Source: a virus
Virus record (IMG/VR): IMGVR_UViG_3300023179_000220
Coordinates: 1 to 41,009 of that record
Length of the DNA stretch: 41,009 bases
Direction: 5' to 3' (one strand)
Shown here one piece after another: positions 13,869 through 21,531 of the stretch. Position numbers and translations under genes: made by a program. Every line of letters begins with the position of its first letter. The first letter of the stretch is position 1. Below the pieces are notes generated by a model that had not been told where the DNA came from, ran no database searches, and saw nothing but the letters and a program-made list of their open reading frames with translations.

Positions 13869-14620
13869 GTATTAGTTTTAATGGTCAAAAGCTAGATCGT
13901 GAGCTTGACCTTATTGTAAGAGTTCAATTACCATTTTTAGCTGCTGTTACCGTTAATCGTCTTGGCACCGTCGTTCGTCAGGCATTGCAGCATGAAATGA
14001 AAGATTCTTTTAAAAGCCTCAGTGCATTTACTTATAAATCTCCGCTATATCGCCATCTTGCAACTAAAGCGCAACCGTATACAACTATTTATTTACGTGA
14101 TGAAGCAACTAAAGGTCAGCCGCCTTCAACTTATTTGTTACCGCAAATCCTTGGTGGTATGGTATACAAAACTAGATTTCAAGAACGCTTAGCTTCACAG
14201 TTATCAAATTACAATGGTAGGTATATGTTCCCATTACATGAATCACCAGCAGCTAAGCGCAACCAGCAAGGTCGCATACGTGCATCGCAATACGTTGAGG
14301 CGTTATATGGCATCAAGGCATTTGAAGACATCAGGGCATCTATGCGACCTGGTAGATACCGCACTGAAGGCAGCCACGTCTACGTGCCCTATGTGGGGGG
14401 CAGGAAGGAGCTTGCAAAGGTCTATAGGGCTATCGGTAAGGGACAAATGCCTCAGCCGGGCATATACCGCGTTAAAAGCGGCAACCTGACGCAATTGTTC
14501 AGGCAGCTTGAAGCAGTGCCATCAGTGCAAAAAAGTTTTGATTTTAATTATGCTGCTGAAGTGGCGGTGCAAGCTAATGCGGGCGCGATATTTGACGCGG
14601 CAGTCAAACAATTTGTCTAA
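13865..14620 (+). CDS. Putative phage virion-associated protein, family uncertain
   Basis: 251 residues. The middle part FTYKSPLYRHLATKAQPYTTIYLRDEATKGQPPSTYLLPQILGGMVYKTRFQERLAS follows a pattern I associate with uncharacterised phage structural genes (T...SL...PATKA....V...D...KGTP.S.YL.PQI.GG....KRFE..L), later giving Y..P..ES...N..G.I..SQ. I would expect a minor head or tail component (tail completion), but it sits far upstream of the terminase and no experiment supports a role. It is coupled by ATGA to the preceding gene and followed by a terminator candidate. Confidence 0.6.
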   Translation: MSISFNGQKLDRELDLIVRVQLPFLAAVTVNRLGTVVRQALQHEMKDSFKSLSAFTYKSPLYRHLATKAQPYTTIYLRDEATKGQPPSTYLLPQILGGMVYKTRFQERLASQLSNYNGRYMFPLHESPAAKRNQQGRIRASQYVEALYGIKAFEDIRASMRPGRYRTEGSHVYVPYVGGRKELAKVYRAIGKGQMPQPGIYRVKSGNLTQLFRQLEAVPSVQKSFDFNYAAEVAVQANAGAIFDAAVKQFV

Positions 14621-14636
14621 AAAATTTTGGACTTGC

Positions 14637-14662
14637 AAGGGGTCGGTTTTAGGGCCTTTTTT
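14637..14662 (+). terminator. Rho-independent terminator candidate
   Basis: AAGGGGTC (14637-14644) can pair with GGCCTTTT (14653-14660) around an 8-base loop, using three G-U wobbles, and six T follow the GGCC (14657-14662). It lies 17 bases past the stop at 14620, the right place to end the transcript from the origin region. The wobbles make the stem weak. Confidence 0.45.
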
Positions 14663-14727
14663 ACACACGGCTGCAAGGTGGTTTAAGGTATTATTTTTCG
14701 ACGCAAATATATAAAAAAGTGGTCTCT

Positions 14728-14791
14728 AGTACTAACGTACTATAGTACATTTGTATCATAGTACACACGTACTATAGTACATTTGTACTAG
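14728..14791. repeat. Tandem 32-bp repeat built of eight GTAC octamers
   Basis: The gap 14621-15057 has no convincing gene. From 14728, GTAC recurs every 8 bases: 14729, 14737, 14745, (GTAT at 14753), 14761, 14769, 14777 and 14785. The eight octamers form two 32-bp units (14728-14759 and 14760-14791) that share a 21-base identical stretch starting ACGTACTATAGTAC. More GTAC pairs follow at 14847/14855 (again 8 apart) and at 14917/14931. Each site is a palindrome. This looks like a multi-site protein-binding array, maybe controlling the gene at 15058. It is not CRISPR: there are no spacers of the right size. Confidence 0.75.
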
Positions 14792-14804
14792 TGTTATAAC
14801 ATTA

Positions 14805-14849
14805 TACTATTGTGCCGTTATATTGTTATATAACAGTGCCGCAATAGTA
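14805..14849. repeat. Large interrupted inverted repeat beside the GTAC array
   Basis: TACTATTG (14805-14812) pairs with CAATAGTA (14842-14849), and inside it GTTATA (14817-14822) pairs with TATAAC (14829-14834), leaving an internal loop (TGCC against AGTGCCG) and a 6-base apex. The outer arm touches a GTAC site. It could form a hairpin in RNA or a cruciform, or be a composite operator. The remaining gap to 15057 also has a short AGCGC/GCGCT hairpin at 15015-15030. Confidence 0.55.
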
Positions 14850-15057
14850 CCAATGTACTAGTAAGAATGGTTCCCATTGTCAAGTCGGTGCGCCTATGCA
14901 TCGGCGCCTTTGAATAGTACACCTCCTATAGTACAGTTGGGCTATTGTTAAGAAATATAAACTTTTGGCGGCTAATTGCTAGCTATTGGCTGAATTTGGT
15001 CTATGTTGACGCCGAGCGCAATCCAGCGCTTAATTATTCCAACCGCTTTTAATTCAC

Positions 15058-15636
15058 ATGGGCCGCTACTTAAACCGCTGTTTAGTTGCCACTAAAAACC
15101 CTGCCGGCCACGGATTCTTAGATCATTCAGCGCCGGCCGCATGGCTAGGGCAGCACTTAGCAGTTACCCCGCCACCGGGCAAGGATTACCTGTTCGCCAC
15201 TGTTCCCGGTTGTTGGACTATTACCCACCGCGGTTGCGGTTGGGCATTAGCAACGCTTCGCTGTTCACTTAAAACAGCGGTAAAGCTTGCTAAGGAATGG
15301 GATCAACGGGCCGGCAGTATTGATCCTTTGGACTCTAAATCCTGGCAATATTGCCAGTTATGGGGTAAAGCGGTTCAAGCGATTAATTGCCCTTGGCAGA
15401 GTATTGATGCAGAGGACCACGGCGAGACCGCGGCAATATTGGCCGCCGACCGTGGCTTGTCTATTGATCAGGCTGGAAACCATAAAAGGATCCAATGGCG
15501 CGGTAAGTATTGGCCAGCCCCTACGGATGCAGAATTAGAAGGTTGGACCGTTGACAGCGTATGCGAAACCCCAGATGGCCGCATAGTTGAACCGGATAAT
15601 TCGGAGAGTTGGCTAACTATTCTCGGGTTGGTTTAA
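15058..15636 (+). CDS. Hypothetical protein, accessory module gene 1 (192 aa)
   Basis: 192 residues rich in Trp and Cys. The segment FATVPGCWTITHRGCGWALATLRCSLKTAVKLAKEWDQRAGSIDPLDSKSW recalls small phage and plasmid proteins of the type 'W.(I/V)TH...G......S...A...A..L......W', none with a known role. There is no ribosome binding site, as for many genes here. Codon use is slightly more G/C-rich than that of the helicase. It begins the short run that ends at the terminator 16875-16900. I do not recognise it. Confidence 0.65.
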   Translation: MGRYLNRCLVATKNPAGHGFLDHSAPAAWLGQHLAVTPPPGKDYLFATVPGCWTITHRGCGWALATLRCSLKTAVKLAKEWDQRAGSIDPLDSKSWQYCQLWGKAVQAINCPWQSIDAEDHGETAAILAADRGLSIDQAGNHKRIQWRGKYWPAPTDAELEGWTVDSVCETPDGRIVEPDNSESWLTILGLV

Positions 15637-15704
15637 ACCTGTGAACTATGCGGTGGTGATTTTTACTTAAACATTATTTAATCCAGCCTTTAATTATCTA
15701 AATC

Positions 15705-16427
15705 ATGATTACCAACCCAAACGGCCGTGTTTTGTATCACGGGCCATCGATGCTAGATGGTGCGCCCATTGTTGTTATAGCAACGGGCTTCAACGATTCA
15801 AGCGCTAACGACAAAACAGGCGCCATGATTCAAACCTGGATTATGCGTGCCGATATACCACCCCATCACGCGTTTAAATCAACTGAAGGTGAGAGTGTAT
15901 GCGGTGATTGCCCGCATAAAATAAACAAAACCTGCTACGTGATCTGGTATCAGGCGCCACTAGCTGTTTGGAATTGTTGGCACCATGGCTCTGGTTATGC
16001 GGCCGCTATGCCTAGTGATTTTCTCGACCGTGATCTAAGAATAGGCAGCGCTGGTGATCCGGCTGCCGTGCCTAGGTGGATATGGGAAGCTATCCTGCCA
16101 TCGGTCGCAACCCATACCGGATACACTCATCAATGGCGCAGGCCAGTAGGCGCCTGGCTGAAGGGCACCGTTCAGGCATCCTGCGATTCGCTGCAGGATT
16201 TAGCGGATGCTAAGGCGGATGGGTGGAACACATTCACAGTGTTACCAGTAGGCGCGCCGGATCCGGCCGGCACGGTGCATTGCGCCGCATCGGTGGAACG
16301 TGGCCACAAAACTAATTGCGCAACCTGTGGACTGTGTGACGGATCCTCGGCCGACGTTGCGATATGGGCCCATGGCGCTAGTAAATCTAAAGTTACCAAT
16401 TCACCTATCATCACGGTTCAATCATGA
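15705..16427 (+). CDS. Cys-rich phage protein with CGDCPH and CATCGLC motifs (240 aa)
   Basis: 240 residues. The pattern GPSMLDGAPIVVIATGFNDSSANDKTGAMIQTWIMRADIPP...SVCGDCPHKINKTCYV...PLAVWNCW..G...GDPAAVP...W......GYTHQWR...A....SCDS...A..A.GW.TF.V...CAASVERGHKTNCATCGLC recalls a widespread family of uncharacterised phage proteins (I think DUF7227). Two Cys clusters (CGDC...C and CATCGLC) suggest metal binding. The function is unknown. It is the middle gene of the module and overlaps the next one by 4 bases (ATGA). Confidence 0.72.
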   Translation: MITNPNGRVLYHGPSMLDGAPIVVIATGFNDSSANDKTGAMIQTWIMRADIPPHHAFKSTEGESVCGDCPHKINKTCYVIWYQAPLAVWNCWHHGSGYAAAMPSDFLDRDLRIGSAGDPAAVPRWIWEAILPSVATHTGYTHQWRRPVGAWLKGTVQASCDSLQDLADAKADGWNTFTVLPVGAPDPAGTVHCAASVERGHKTNCATCGLCDGSSADVAIWAHGASKSKVTNSPIITVQS

Positions 16428-16849
16428 CAACTCCCAAACAAGCATTCATCAACGCCAACCCAACCTATCAGCAACTGTATCAAAACTACTGCAATGCTAA
16501 TGATGCATTGAGTAGCCTTAACTCTCAGTGCTTAGATGCTAGCTATGCCATCCAAAGGCTACTTATAGCAAGGGATCTGGTAGACAATGCTAGACAATCT
16601 GCCGAGCATTGTGACACTTCCGAATCGAACCAAATTGAAGCTTTGACTGGTAACTGTTCGGATGGTTGGGATTCTGCTCTGTTCGCTACATACAAGCTAT
16701 TGTCTGAGCTTATATATACCAATTGCGAGGAGATCAGCTCGCATCGCCAGGCCATCCCACCGGCAGAGCAAAGCAGATCACAAGCGTTGGAGTTATTAGA
16801 CATTACAAGCCGACAATTAGGGGAGGAGTTTAACAATTTAGCAAGCTAA
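16424..16849 (+). CDS. Hypothetical coiled-coil-like protein, accessory module gene 3 (141 aa)
   Basis: 141 residues, largely helical, Ser/Asn/Gln-rich with five Cys. Helices such as YNYCNANDALSSLNSQCLDASYAIQRLLIARDLVDNARQSAEHC and ISSHRQAIPPAEQSRSQALELLDITSRQLGEEF suggest a helical bundle. Start ATG 16424 overlaps the previous stop (ATGA). No family recognised. It is the last gene before a good terminator. Confidence 0.6.
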   Translation: MTTPKQAFINANPTYQQLYQNYCNANDALSSLNSQCLDASYAIQRLLIARDLVDNARQSAEHCDTSESNQIEALTGNCSDGWDSALFATYKLLSELIYTNCEEISSHRQAIPPAEQSRSQALELLDITSRQLGEEFNNLAS

Positions 16850-16874
16850 TCTTAAGCTATTAACTTAATAACTT

Positions 16875-16900
16875 AGGCGGGCTAATTACCTGCCTTTTTT
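16875..16900 (+). terminator. Rho-independent terminator
   Basis: AGGCGGG (16875-16881), loop CTAATTA, CCTGCCT (16889-16895), then a T-run to 16900. The 7-bp stem has one G-U pair. It sits 25 bases after the stop at 16849 and separates the 15-16.9 kb module from the packaging region. This is the clearest terminator in the window. Confidence 0.82.
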
Positions 16901-16913
16901 ATTAGAAACAATA

Positions 16914-16961
16914 TTGCATTATCGTTATATAATTGTATTGCATTATCGTTATATAATTGTA
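16914..16961. repeat. Two perfect tandem 24-bp repeats, each with TATAAT
   Basis: A 24-base unit beginning TTGCATTATCGTTATATAAT is repeated without a gap (16914-16937 and 16938-16961), followed by a third start (TTGC) that breaks off. Each unit carries TATAAT (16928-16933 and 16952-16957). The TTGCAT boxes are only 8 bases before them, so a normal sigma-70 spacing is not met; -10 elements for another sigma, or operator sites, are possible. It lies upstream of the terminase genes. Confidence 0.7.
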
Positions 16962-16982
16962 TTGCCACAAAATATTAGGGTC

Positions 16983-17030
16983 CTTACGACATGCGGCGGC
17001 CCGGGTAAATTCGAAGCCCGTGTTTCAGCT
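16983..17030. other. Candidate cos (packaging) site: GC-rich island before terminase
   Basis: In A/T-rich DNA stands GCGGCGGCCCGGG (16993-17005), followed by a hairpin CGGGT/GCCCG (17002-17006 with 17016-17020). Lambda cosN has a similar GC-rich, partly symmetric core containing GGCGGCGACCT and lies just before the terminase genes. The large terminase here is of the lambda gpA family, which makes cos ends. The exact nicks cannot be read. It is not a tRNA: no cloverleaf can be drawn. Confidence 0.4.
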
Positions 17031-17097
17031 AGCGTCAGCCTTGAAAGTAGGTAAAGTTATATCACAATAATGTTATATTCACATACGGTCTCCAGCG

Positions 17098-17123
17098 GTT
17101 AAGCTGTGTTAACCACGCTTAAC
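17098..17123. promoter_or_regulatory. Palindromic operator candidate before terminase
   Basis: GTTAAGC (17098-17104) and GCTTAAC (17117-17123) form a perfect 7-bp inverted repeat with GTTAAC (17108-17113) nested in the middle. It ends 5 bases before the TTG start of the terminase small subunit, so a bound protein or an RNA hairpin would affect its translation or transcription. The rest of 17041-17097 is A/T-rich with TTGAAA at 17041 but no well-spaced -10. Confidence 0.45.
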
Positions 17124-17128
17124 GACCA

Positions 17129-17623
17129 TTGTTAATAACGTTTTCAGAATTAGCGGCAATTAAGGGATGCTCAAAAGCAGCAGTTACCCATGCGTGTAAA
17201 TCACGTATTGCAGCAGCAGTTGTAGAAGAAAATGGCAAACGCTACGTTGATAGAGACATGGCGCTAGAATTATGGAATCGTAATACACTAAGAACATATA
17301 GCGCAAAGGTAAGCGCACCAGACGACGTAAAGCTTAGCGACGATCAAATCCCTGAGCTTAACATAAGCAGGGAGCGGCGCGAGCATTACCAAGCAGAATT
17401 AGCAAAACTACAGGTTTCACAGCAACGTAAGGAGTTGTTACCAGCGGAAGATATTAAGAAGCAAGCATTTCAGCTTGGCCGTACTATCCGCGAGGCATTA
17501 GCTAATTTGGCTGATAGGCTTAGCCACCAGTTAGCTGGTGAGACTGACCCAACAGTGATCCATAAGTTATTGAGTGATGAACACCGTGCAGCACTGATGG
17601 AGCTAAGTGATGACGATCTATAG
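17129..17623 (+). CDS. Terminase small subunit (Nu1-like)
   Basis: 164 residues. N-terminal helix-turn-helix (ITFSELAAIKGCSKAAVTHACKSRIAAAVVEENGKRYVDRDMALELW) that would bind the packaging site, then a charged coiled coil (about 80-115, ISRERREHYQAELAKLQVSQQRKELLPAEDIKKQAF) and a helical tail (IREALANLADRLSHQLAGETDPTVIHKLLSDEHRAALMEL). This fits Nu1-type small terminases. The frame has only TTG 17129 near its start (TAA at 17120), so it probably uses TTG; upstream is a palindrome. It overlaps the large subunit by 14 bases. Confidence 0.83.
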   Translation: MLITFSELAAIKGCSKAAVTHACKSRIAAAVVEENGKRYVDRDMALELWNRNTLRTYSAKVSAPDDVKLSDDQIPELNISRERREHYQAELAKLQVSQQRKELLPAEDIKKQAFQLGRTIREALANLADRLSHQLAGETDPTVIHKLLSDEHRAALMELSDDDL

Positions 17624-19454
17624 AACAGCGTTCATGAATGGGTTGCGGCCCGATCCAGTGTTAACGGTAAGCGAATGGGCTGATGCTCACAGGAGGCTTA
17701 GCAGTAAGGCAAGCGCGGAACCTGGGCCATGGCGCACTAATAGGACGCCATATTTAAAGGAGCCGATGGATTGCCTTAGCACTAATAGCGGCATCCAACG
17801 TGTGGTGATGATGTTTGCTGCGCAGACGGGCAAGACTGAAAGTGGCAGCAACTGGTTGGGTTATGTGATTGCACATGCGCCGGGTCCGATGCTGCTGGTG
17901 CAACCTACGGTAGAGATGGCAAAGAGGTTATCAAAGCAGAGGCTGGAGTCGCTTATTAGCGAGACACCATGCTTAAACGATAAGATTGCACCGTCAAGAA
18001 GTAGAGATAGCGGTAATACGATGTTGGCGAAGGAGTTCCCAGGCGGCATGATGTTGCTGACTGGTGCTAATAGCGCAACTGGGTTGCGGTCTACACCATG
18101 TCGTTATATTTTTATGGATGAGGTTGATGCGTTCCCTGCTGATGTAGATGGCGAGGGTGATCCTGTTAGCTTGGCGGAAAAACGTGCTACTACATTTGCT
18201 AGGCGTAAGATTTTACTTACTAGCACACCAACGGTAAAAGATTTTAGCCGTATTGAGGCTGAGTATTTACGTAGTGACCAGCGGCGTTTTTATGTTCCAT
18301 GCCCTAAGTGTGGCGTAAAGGAATGGCTAAAGTGGGCACAACTTAAATGGGAAAATAATGATCCTAATACTGCGCAATACGAATGCGAGCATTGCGGTGA
18401 AAGATTTAGTGATATACATAAACCAATGATGTTACGCGAAGGTGAATGGCGAGCTACGGCACCATTTGATGGTAAAACGGCTGGTTTTCAATTATCGGGT
18501 TTGTACTCACCATTAGGGTGGCTTAGTTGGGCTGATATGGTTGACGATTTTTTACGTGCAAAGTCTGATGCACCAATGCTTAAGAGCTTTGTTAATACTA
18601 GATTGGCTGAGACATGGGAAGAAGATTATGCAAGCAAGGTAGATGCTGCTGGGTTAATAGATAAGTGTGAACATTATGAACCTGGCATTATACCAGCAGA
18701 TGCATGGGCATTGACCGTAGGCGTTGACGTACAAGGTGGTGGCGGCAGTATTGGCGACCGCTTAGCTATTAGCGTATGGGCGTGGGGCCGTGAGGAGGAA
18801 GGATGGTTGGTGCATCACCAAGAGATATTCGGTGATCCATGCCGTGCTGATGTATGGAAGCAACTAGATGAGTTGTTGTTACGTGAATGGCCACATGCTA
18901 ATGGTGGTGGGTTTAGGCCAGATGCAGTTTGTGTTGATAGTGGCGGCCATGCAACGGCTGAGGTTTATCAATATGCAAGAGAACGCGGCAGGCAAAATGT
19001 AATTGCGATTAAAGGCCAAAGCCAACGCGGTAAGGCACCAATTGGCAAGGCTGCTAAGGTAGATATTAATAGCAAGGGCCAACAATTAAAGCGTGGTGCA
19101 TTGGTATATCCAGTTGGCGGTGATACTATAAAAACAACATTATTTGCGCGATTAAAACATAACGAGGCATTGCATTTTCATATGGGTACACCAGCGGAAT
19201 ATTTTGAGCAGTTAACAGCAGAAAAGCAGGCGTTGAAGTATGTAAAAGGGTTCCCGGTACGTGAATGGGTAAAGAAGCCCGGTGCGCGTAATGAAGCGTT
19301 GGACTGCTTGGTATATGCGTATGCCGGTTTGAACTGGTTGTATCAGCGATATGACAGGCGAACAATATGGGATCAATTAGAGCGGCGACTAGAAAGCAAG
19401 CCAAAAGCCAAGGCGGTGCTAAAATCAAGCAAACCCTTTGTTAGTAACTGGTGA
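17610..19454 (+). CDS. Terminase large subunit (lambda gpA family)
   Basis: 614 residues from ATG 17610 (GGAG at 17599-17602; GTG 17607 is the alternative). N-terminal ATPase: QRVVMMFAAQTGKTESGS (Walker A, about 71-76), LLVQPT, MLLTGANSATGLRSTPCRYIFMDEVDAFP (Walker B, D170 E171). Zinc ribbon CPKCGVKEW...CEHCGERF. C-terminal nuclease: LTVGVDVQGGG and VCVDSGGHATAEVYQYAR, with NEALDCLVYAYAGL at the end. It drives DNA into the prohead and cuts at cos. Length and order are those of the gpA family (PF05876). Confidence 0.96.
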   Translation: MTIYRTAFMNGLRPDPVLTVSEWADAHRRLSSKASAEPGPWRTNRTPYLKEPMDCLSTNSGIQRVVMMFAAQTGKTESGSNWLGYVIAHAPGPMLLVQPTVEMAKRLSKQRLESLISETPCLNDKIAPSRSRDSGNTMLAKEFPGGMMLLTGANSATGLRSTPCRYIFMDEVDAFPADVDGEGDPVSLAEKRATTFARRKILLTSTPTVKDFSRIEAEYLRSDQRRFYVPCPKCGVKEWLKWAQLKWENNDPNTAQYECEHCGERFSDIHKPMMLREGEWRATAPFDGKTAGFQLSGLYSPLGWLSWADMVDDFLRAKSDAPMLKSFVNTRLAETWEEDYASKVDAAGLIDKCEHYEPGIIPADAWALTVGVDVQGGGGSIGDRLAISVWAWGREEEGWLVHHQEIFGDPCRADVWKQLDELLLREWPHANGGGFRPDAVCVDSGGHATAEVYQYARERGRQNVIAIKGQSQRGKAPIGKAAKVDINSKGQQLKRGALVYPVGGDTIKTTLFARLKHNEALHFHMGTPAEYFEQLTAEKQALKYVKGFPVREWVKKPGARNEALDCLVYAYAGLNWLYQRYDRRTIWDQLERRLESKPKAKAVLKSSKPFVSNW

Positions 19455-20020
19455 ACATTCCAGCACAGGTTAGGGCAGGAGACACGATTAAATGGCGTGA
19501 TGATGCGGCGGCTGACGGGTTTGGCAATGCAATTACTAGTGGTACATGGACGTTGACATATTATTTGCGTGCGAATGTAGCGGCTGAGGCTGCGACAGTT
19601 GTAGGTACAGCGTTTGGGTCTGGCTGGGAATTTACGATTGCTACTGGCACGAGTGCTGGTTTTGATGCTGGGCAATGGTACTGGCAGGCGATTGCGACTT
19701 ATAGCACCGAAAAGCTGACGTTAGGCGCTGGGCAATTGCAGGTGCAGGCTGCGTTGAGTTACACCAGCACACCTGGTGCATTTGATGGACGCAGCCAAGC
19801 GGAAATTGATTTAGATGCAGTAAAAGCTGCGATCAGAGCAATTGTGTCCGGCGGTGTGGTGCAGGAATATCGGATCGGCACACGTAATTTAAAGAAATAT
19901 GATTTGGTTGATTTAATTCAACTTGAAAGTAAGCTAAAGGCTGAGGTCAAGCGCGAGCAAGCGGCATCACTTCAAGCGCAAGGCTTGGGTAATCCACACA
20001 ACCTATTCGTGCGTTTCTAA
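19451..20020 (+). CDS. Head-tail joining protein (gpW-like C-terminus)
   Basis: 189 residues. The GTG overlaps the terminase stop (GTGA). The N-terminal half is beta-rich (AGDTIKWRDDAAADGF...TWTLTYYLR...WEFTIATGTSAGFDAGQWYWQAIATY), an Ig-like module. The C-terminal half ends VQEYRIGTRNLKKYDLVDLIQLESKLKAEVKREQAASLQAQGLGNPHNLFVRF, the gpW/DUF6148-type pattern (Y.IG.R.L..y.L.dL..L...l..ev.re). Its place, between terminase and portal, matches lambda W. A head-tail connector with an extra N-terminal domain is the likely reading. Confidence 0.72.
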   Translation: MNIPAQVRAGDTIKWRDDAAADGFGNAITSGTWTLTYYLRANVAAEAATVVGTAFGSGWEFTIATGTSAGFDAGQWYWQAIATYSTEKLTLGAGQLQVQAALSYTSTPGAFDGRSQAEIDLDAVKAAIRAIVSGGVVQEYRIGTRNLKKYDLVDLIQLESKLKAEVKREQAASLQAQGLGNPHNLFVRF

Positions 20021-21531
20021 TGGGCATTCGTTCTACGATTTTTAGCTGGTTGCAAAGTGGCGCTACAAAGCCACGCAGACGCATGTATCAAGGCGCTAAA
20101 TTTAGCCGTCTTACTGCTGACTGGGTAACTGGTAATACTAGCGCTGACAGTGAGGTATACGGGTCGGCGCAAAAACTACGTGATCGCGCTAGGCAATTAT
20201 GCCGTGACAATGATTACGCAAGGCAAGCTTTACGCGCTATTGAAGGCAATGTAATCGGGCAGGGTATACCGTTTCAATCACAAGTGCGGATGTTGCGCGG
20301 TAGCAAATTAGATCAACCTATTAATGACGCAATTGAATCATTATGGCATCAATGGTCATACGCGGAATATTGCCATACTGGCGGCAAGTTATGCTTTAGT
20401 GATATTGAAAGGTTGCTTATCCGTAGTATTGCAGAAAGCGGTGAAGTATTTGTGCGGTTAGTAAAGCAATCATTTAGCGGCTCACCAATACCATTAGCGC
20501 TTGAGATAATAGAAGCTGATCAATTAGATGACGGCTTGAATGGCCGTAGCTTGCAGGGCAATGAGATACGGATGGGCGTTGAGGTTGACCGCTGGGGCCG
20601 TCCCATTGCTTATCATTTTTTGGCTTATCACCCTGGTGACTATCAATTCAGTAATCAACAAATTTCTTCACAACGCCATAACCGTGTATTAGCGGCTGAT
20701 GTAATCCATTTATACCGGATGGACCGCCCAGGTCAAACACGCGGCGCTACATGGTTTGCATCTGCTATCCAGCGGTTACATCATTTGCAGGGCTATGAGG
20801 AAGCGGAAGTAATCCGTGCGCGTGCAGCTAGTAGCTTGATGGGTTTTGTCACTAGCCCGGAAGGCGAGTTGCAAGGTGATGATGTAATGGATGGCGAGCG
20901 TGTTAGCCAGTTTGAACCAGGTGTATTTAAGTATTTACAACCGGGTGAAACTGTAACGGTGCCGCAGCTAGATGCCCCAGACGGACAGTTTGAGCCATTT
21001 TTACGTGCAATGCTACGTGCAATGGCTGCTGGTATTGGCTGTAGCTATGAAACAGTAAGCCGTGATTTTAGCCAAACTAACTACAGCTCTAGCCGGTTAA
21101 GTTTGCTAGAAGATCGTGATCACTGGCGGATTTTACAAGATTGGATGATTAAAAATTTCCACCAACGTATTTTTGACACATGGATGGATATGGCGGTATT
21201 AAGCGGCGCATTATCATTGCAAGGCTATGAGCAAGCACCTGATCGGTTCAAAATGGCTAGGTGGATGCCACGCGGTTGGGCATGGGTTGATCCTGTAAAA
21301 GAAGTATCAGCGTATAAGGATGCGGTTAGGTGTGGTTTCAAAACACTAGGCCAAATTGTGGCTGAGCAAGGCGGTGACTTAGATGAGTTATTATTGCAAC
21401 GCCAAGCGGAGCTGCAAAAATTAGCTGATATGGGTATTGTGGTTGATACAGACCCAACACAGGTAGATGATGATGGTGCCATCCAGGTGCCGCCTACCGC
21501 CCCACCCGATGAGGATGACTCCGATGACTAA
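20020..21531 (+). CDS. Portal protein (lambda gpB family)
   Basis: 503 residues. RRRMYQGAKFSRLTADWVTGNTSADSEVYGSAQKLRDRARQLCRDNDYARQALRAIEGNVIGQGI is the start of the lambda-type portal (PF05136), followed by LWHQWSYAEYCHTGGKLCFSDIERLLIRSIAESGEVFVRLV, ADQLD, and GIGCSYETVSRDFSQTNYSSSRLSLLEDRDHW (the conserved YSS.R). The acidic C-terminus is short. It forms the dodecameric ring for DNA entry and tail docking. Starts at ATG in TAATG overlap with the previous gene. Confidence 0.95.
   Translation: MGIRSTIFSWLQSGATKPRRRMYQGAKFSRLTADWVTGNTSADSEVYGSAQKLRDRARQLCRDNDYARQALRAIEGNVIGQGIPFQSQVRMLRGSKLDQPINDAIESLWHQWSYAEYCHTGGKLCFSDIERLLIRSIAESGEVFVRLVKQSFSGSPIPLALEIIEADQLDDGLNGRSLQGNEIRMGVEVDRWGRPIAYHFLAYHPGDYQFSNQQISSQRHNRVLAADVIHLYRMDRPGQTRGATWFASAIQRLHHLQGYEEAEVIRARAASSLMGFVTSPEGELQGDDVMDGERVSQFEPGVFKYLQPGETVTVPQLDAPDGQFEPFLRAMLRAMAAGIGCSYETVSRDFSQTNYSSSRLSLLEDRDHWRILQDWMIKNFHQRIFDTWMDMAVLSGALSLQGYEQAPDRFKMARWMPRGWAWVDPVKEVSAYKDAVRCGFKTLGQIVAEQGGDLDELLLQRQAELQKLADMGIVVDTDPTQVDDDGAIQVPPTAPPDEDDSDD

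Noticed and set aside
14728-14934. CRISPR array
   Set aside because: The repeat period is 8 or 32 bases without unique spacers of 26-40 bases.
16975-17025. tRNA-like or tmRNA-like GC island with TTCGA
   Set aside because: No cloverleaf, no proper acceptor or anticodon arm; the possible loop is 9 bases. A cos site fits better.
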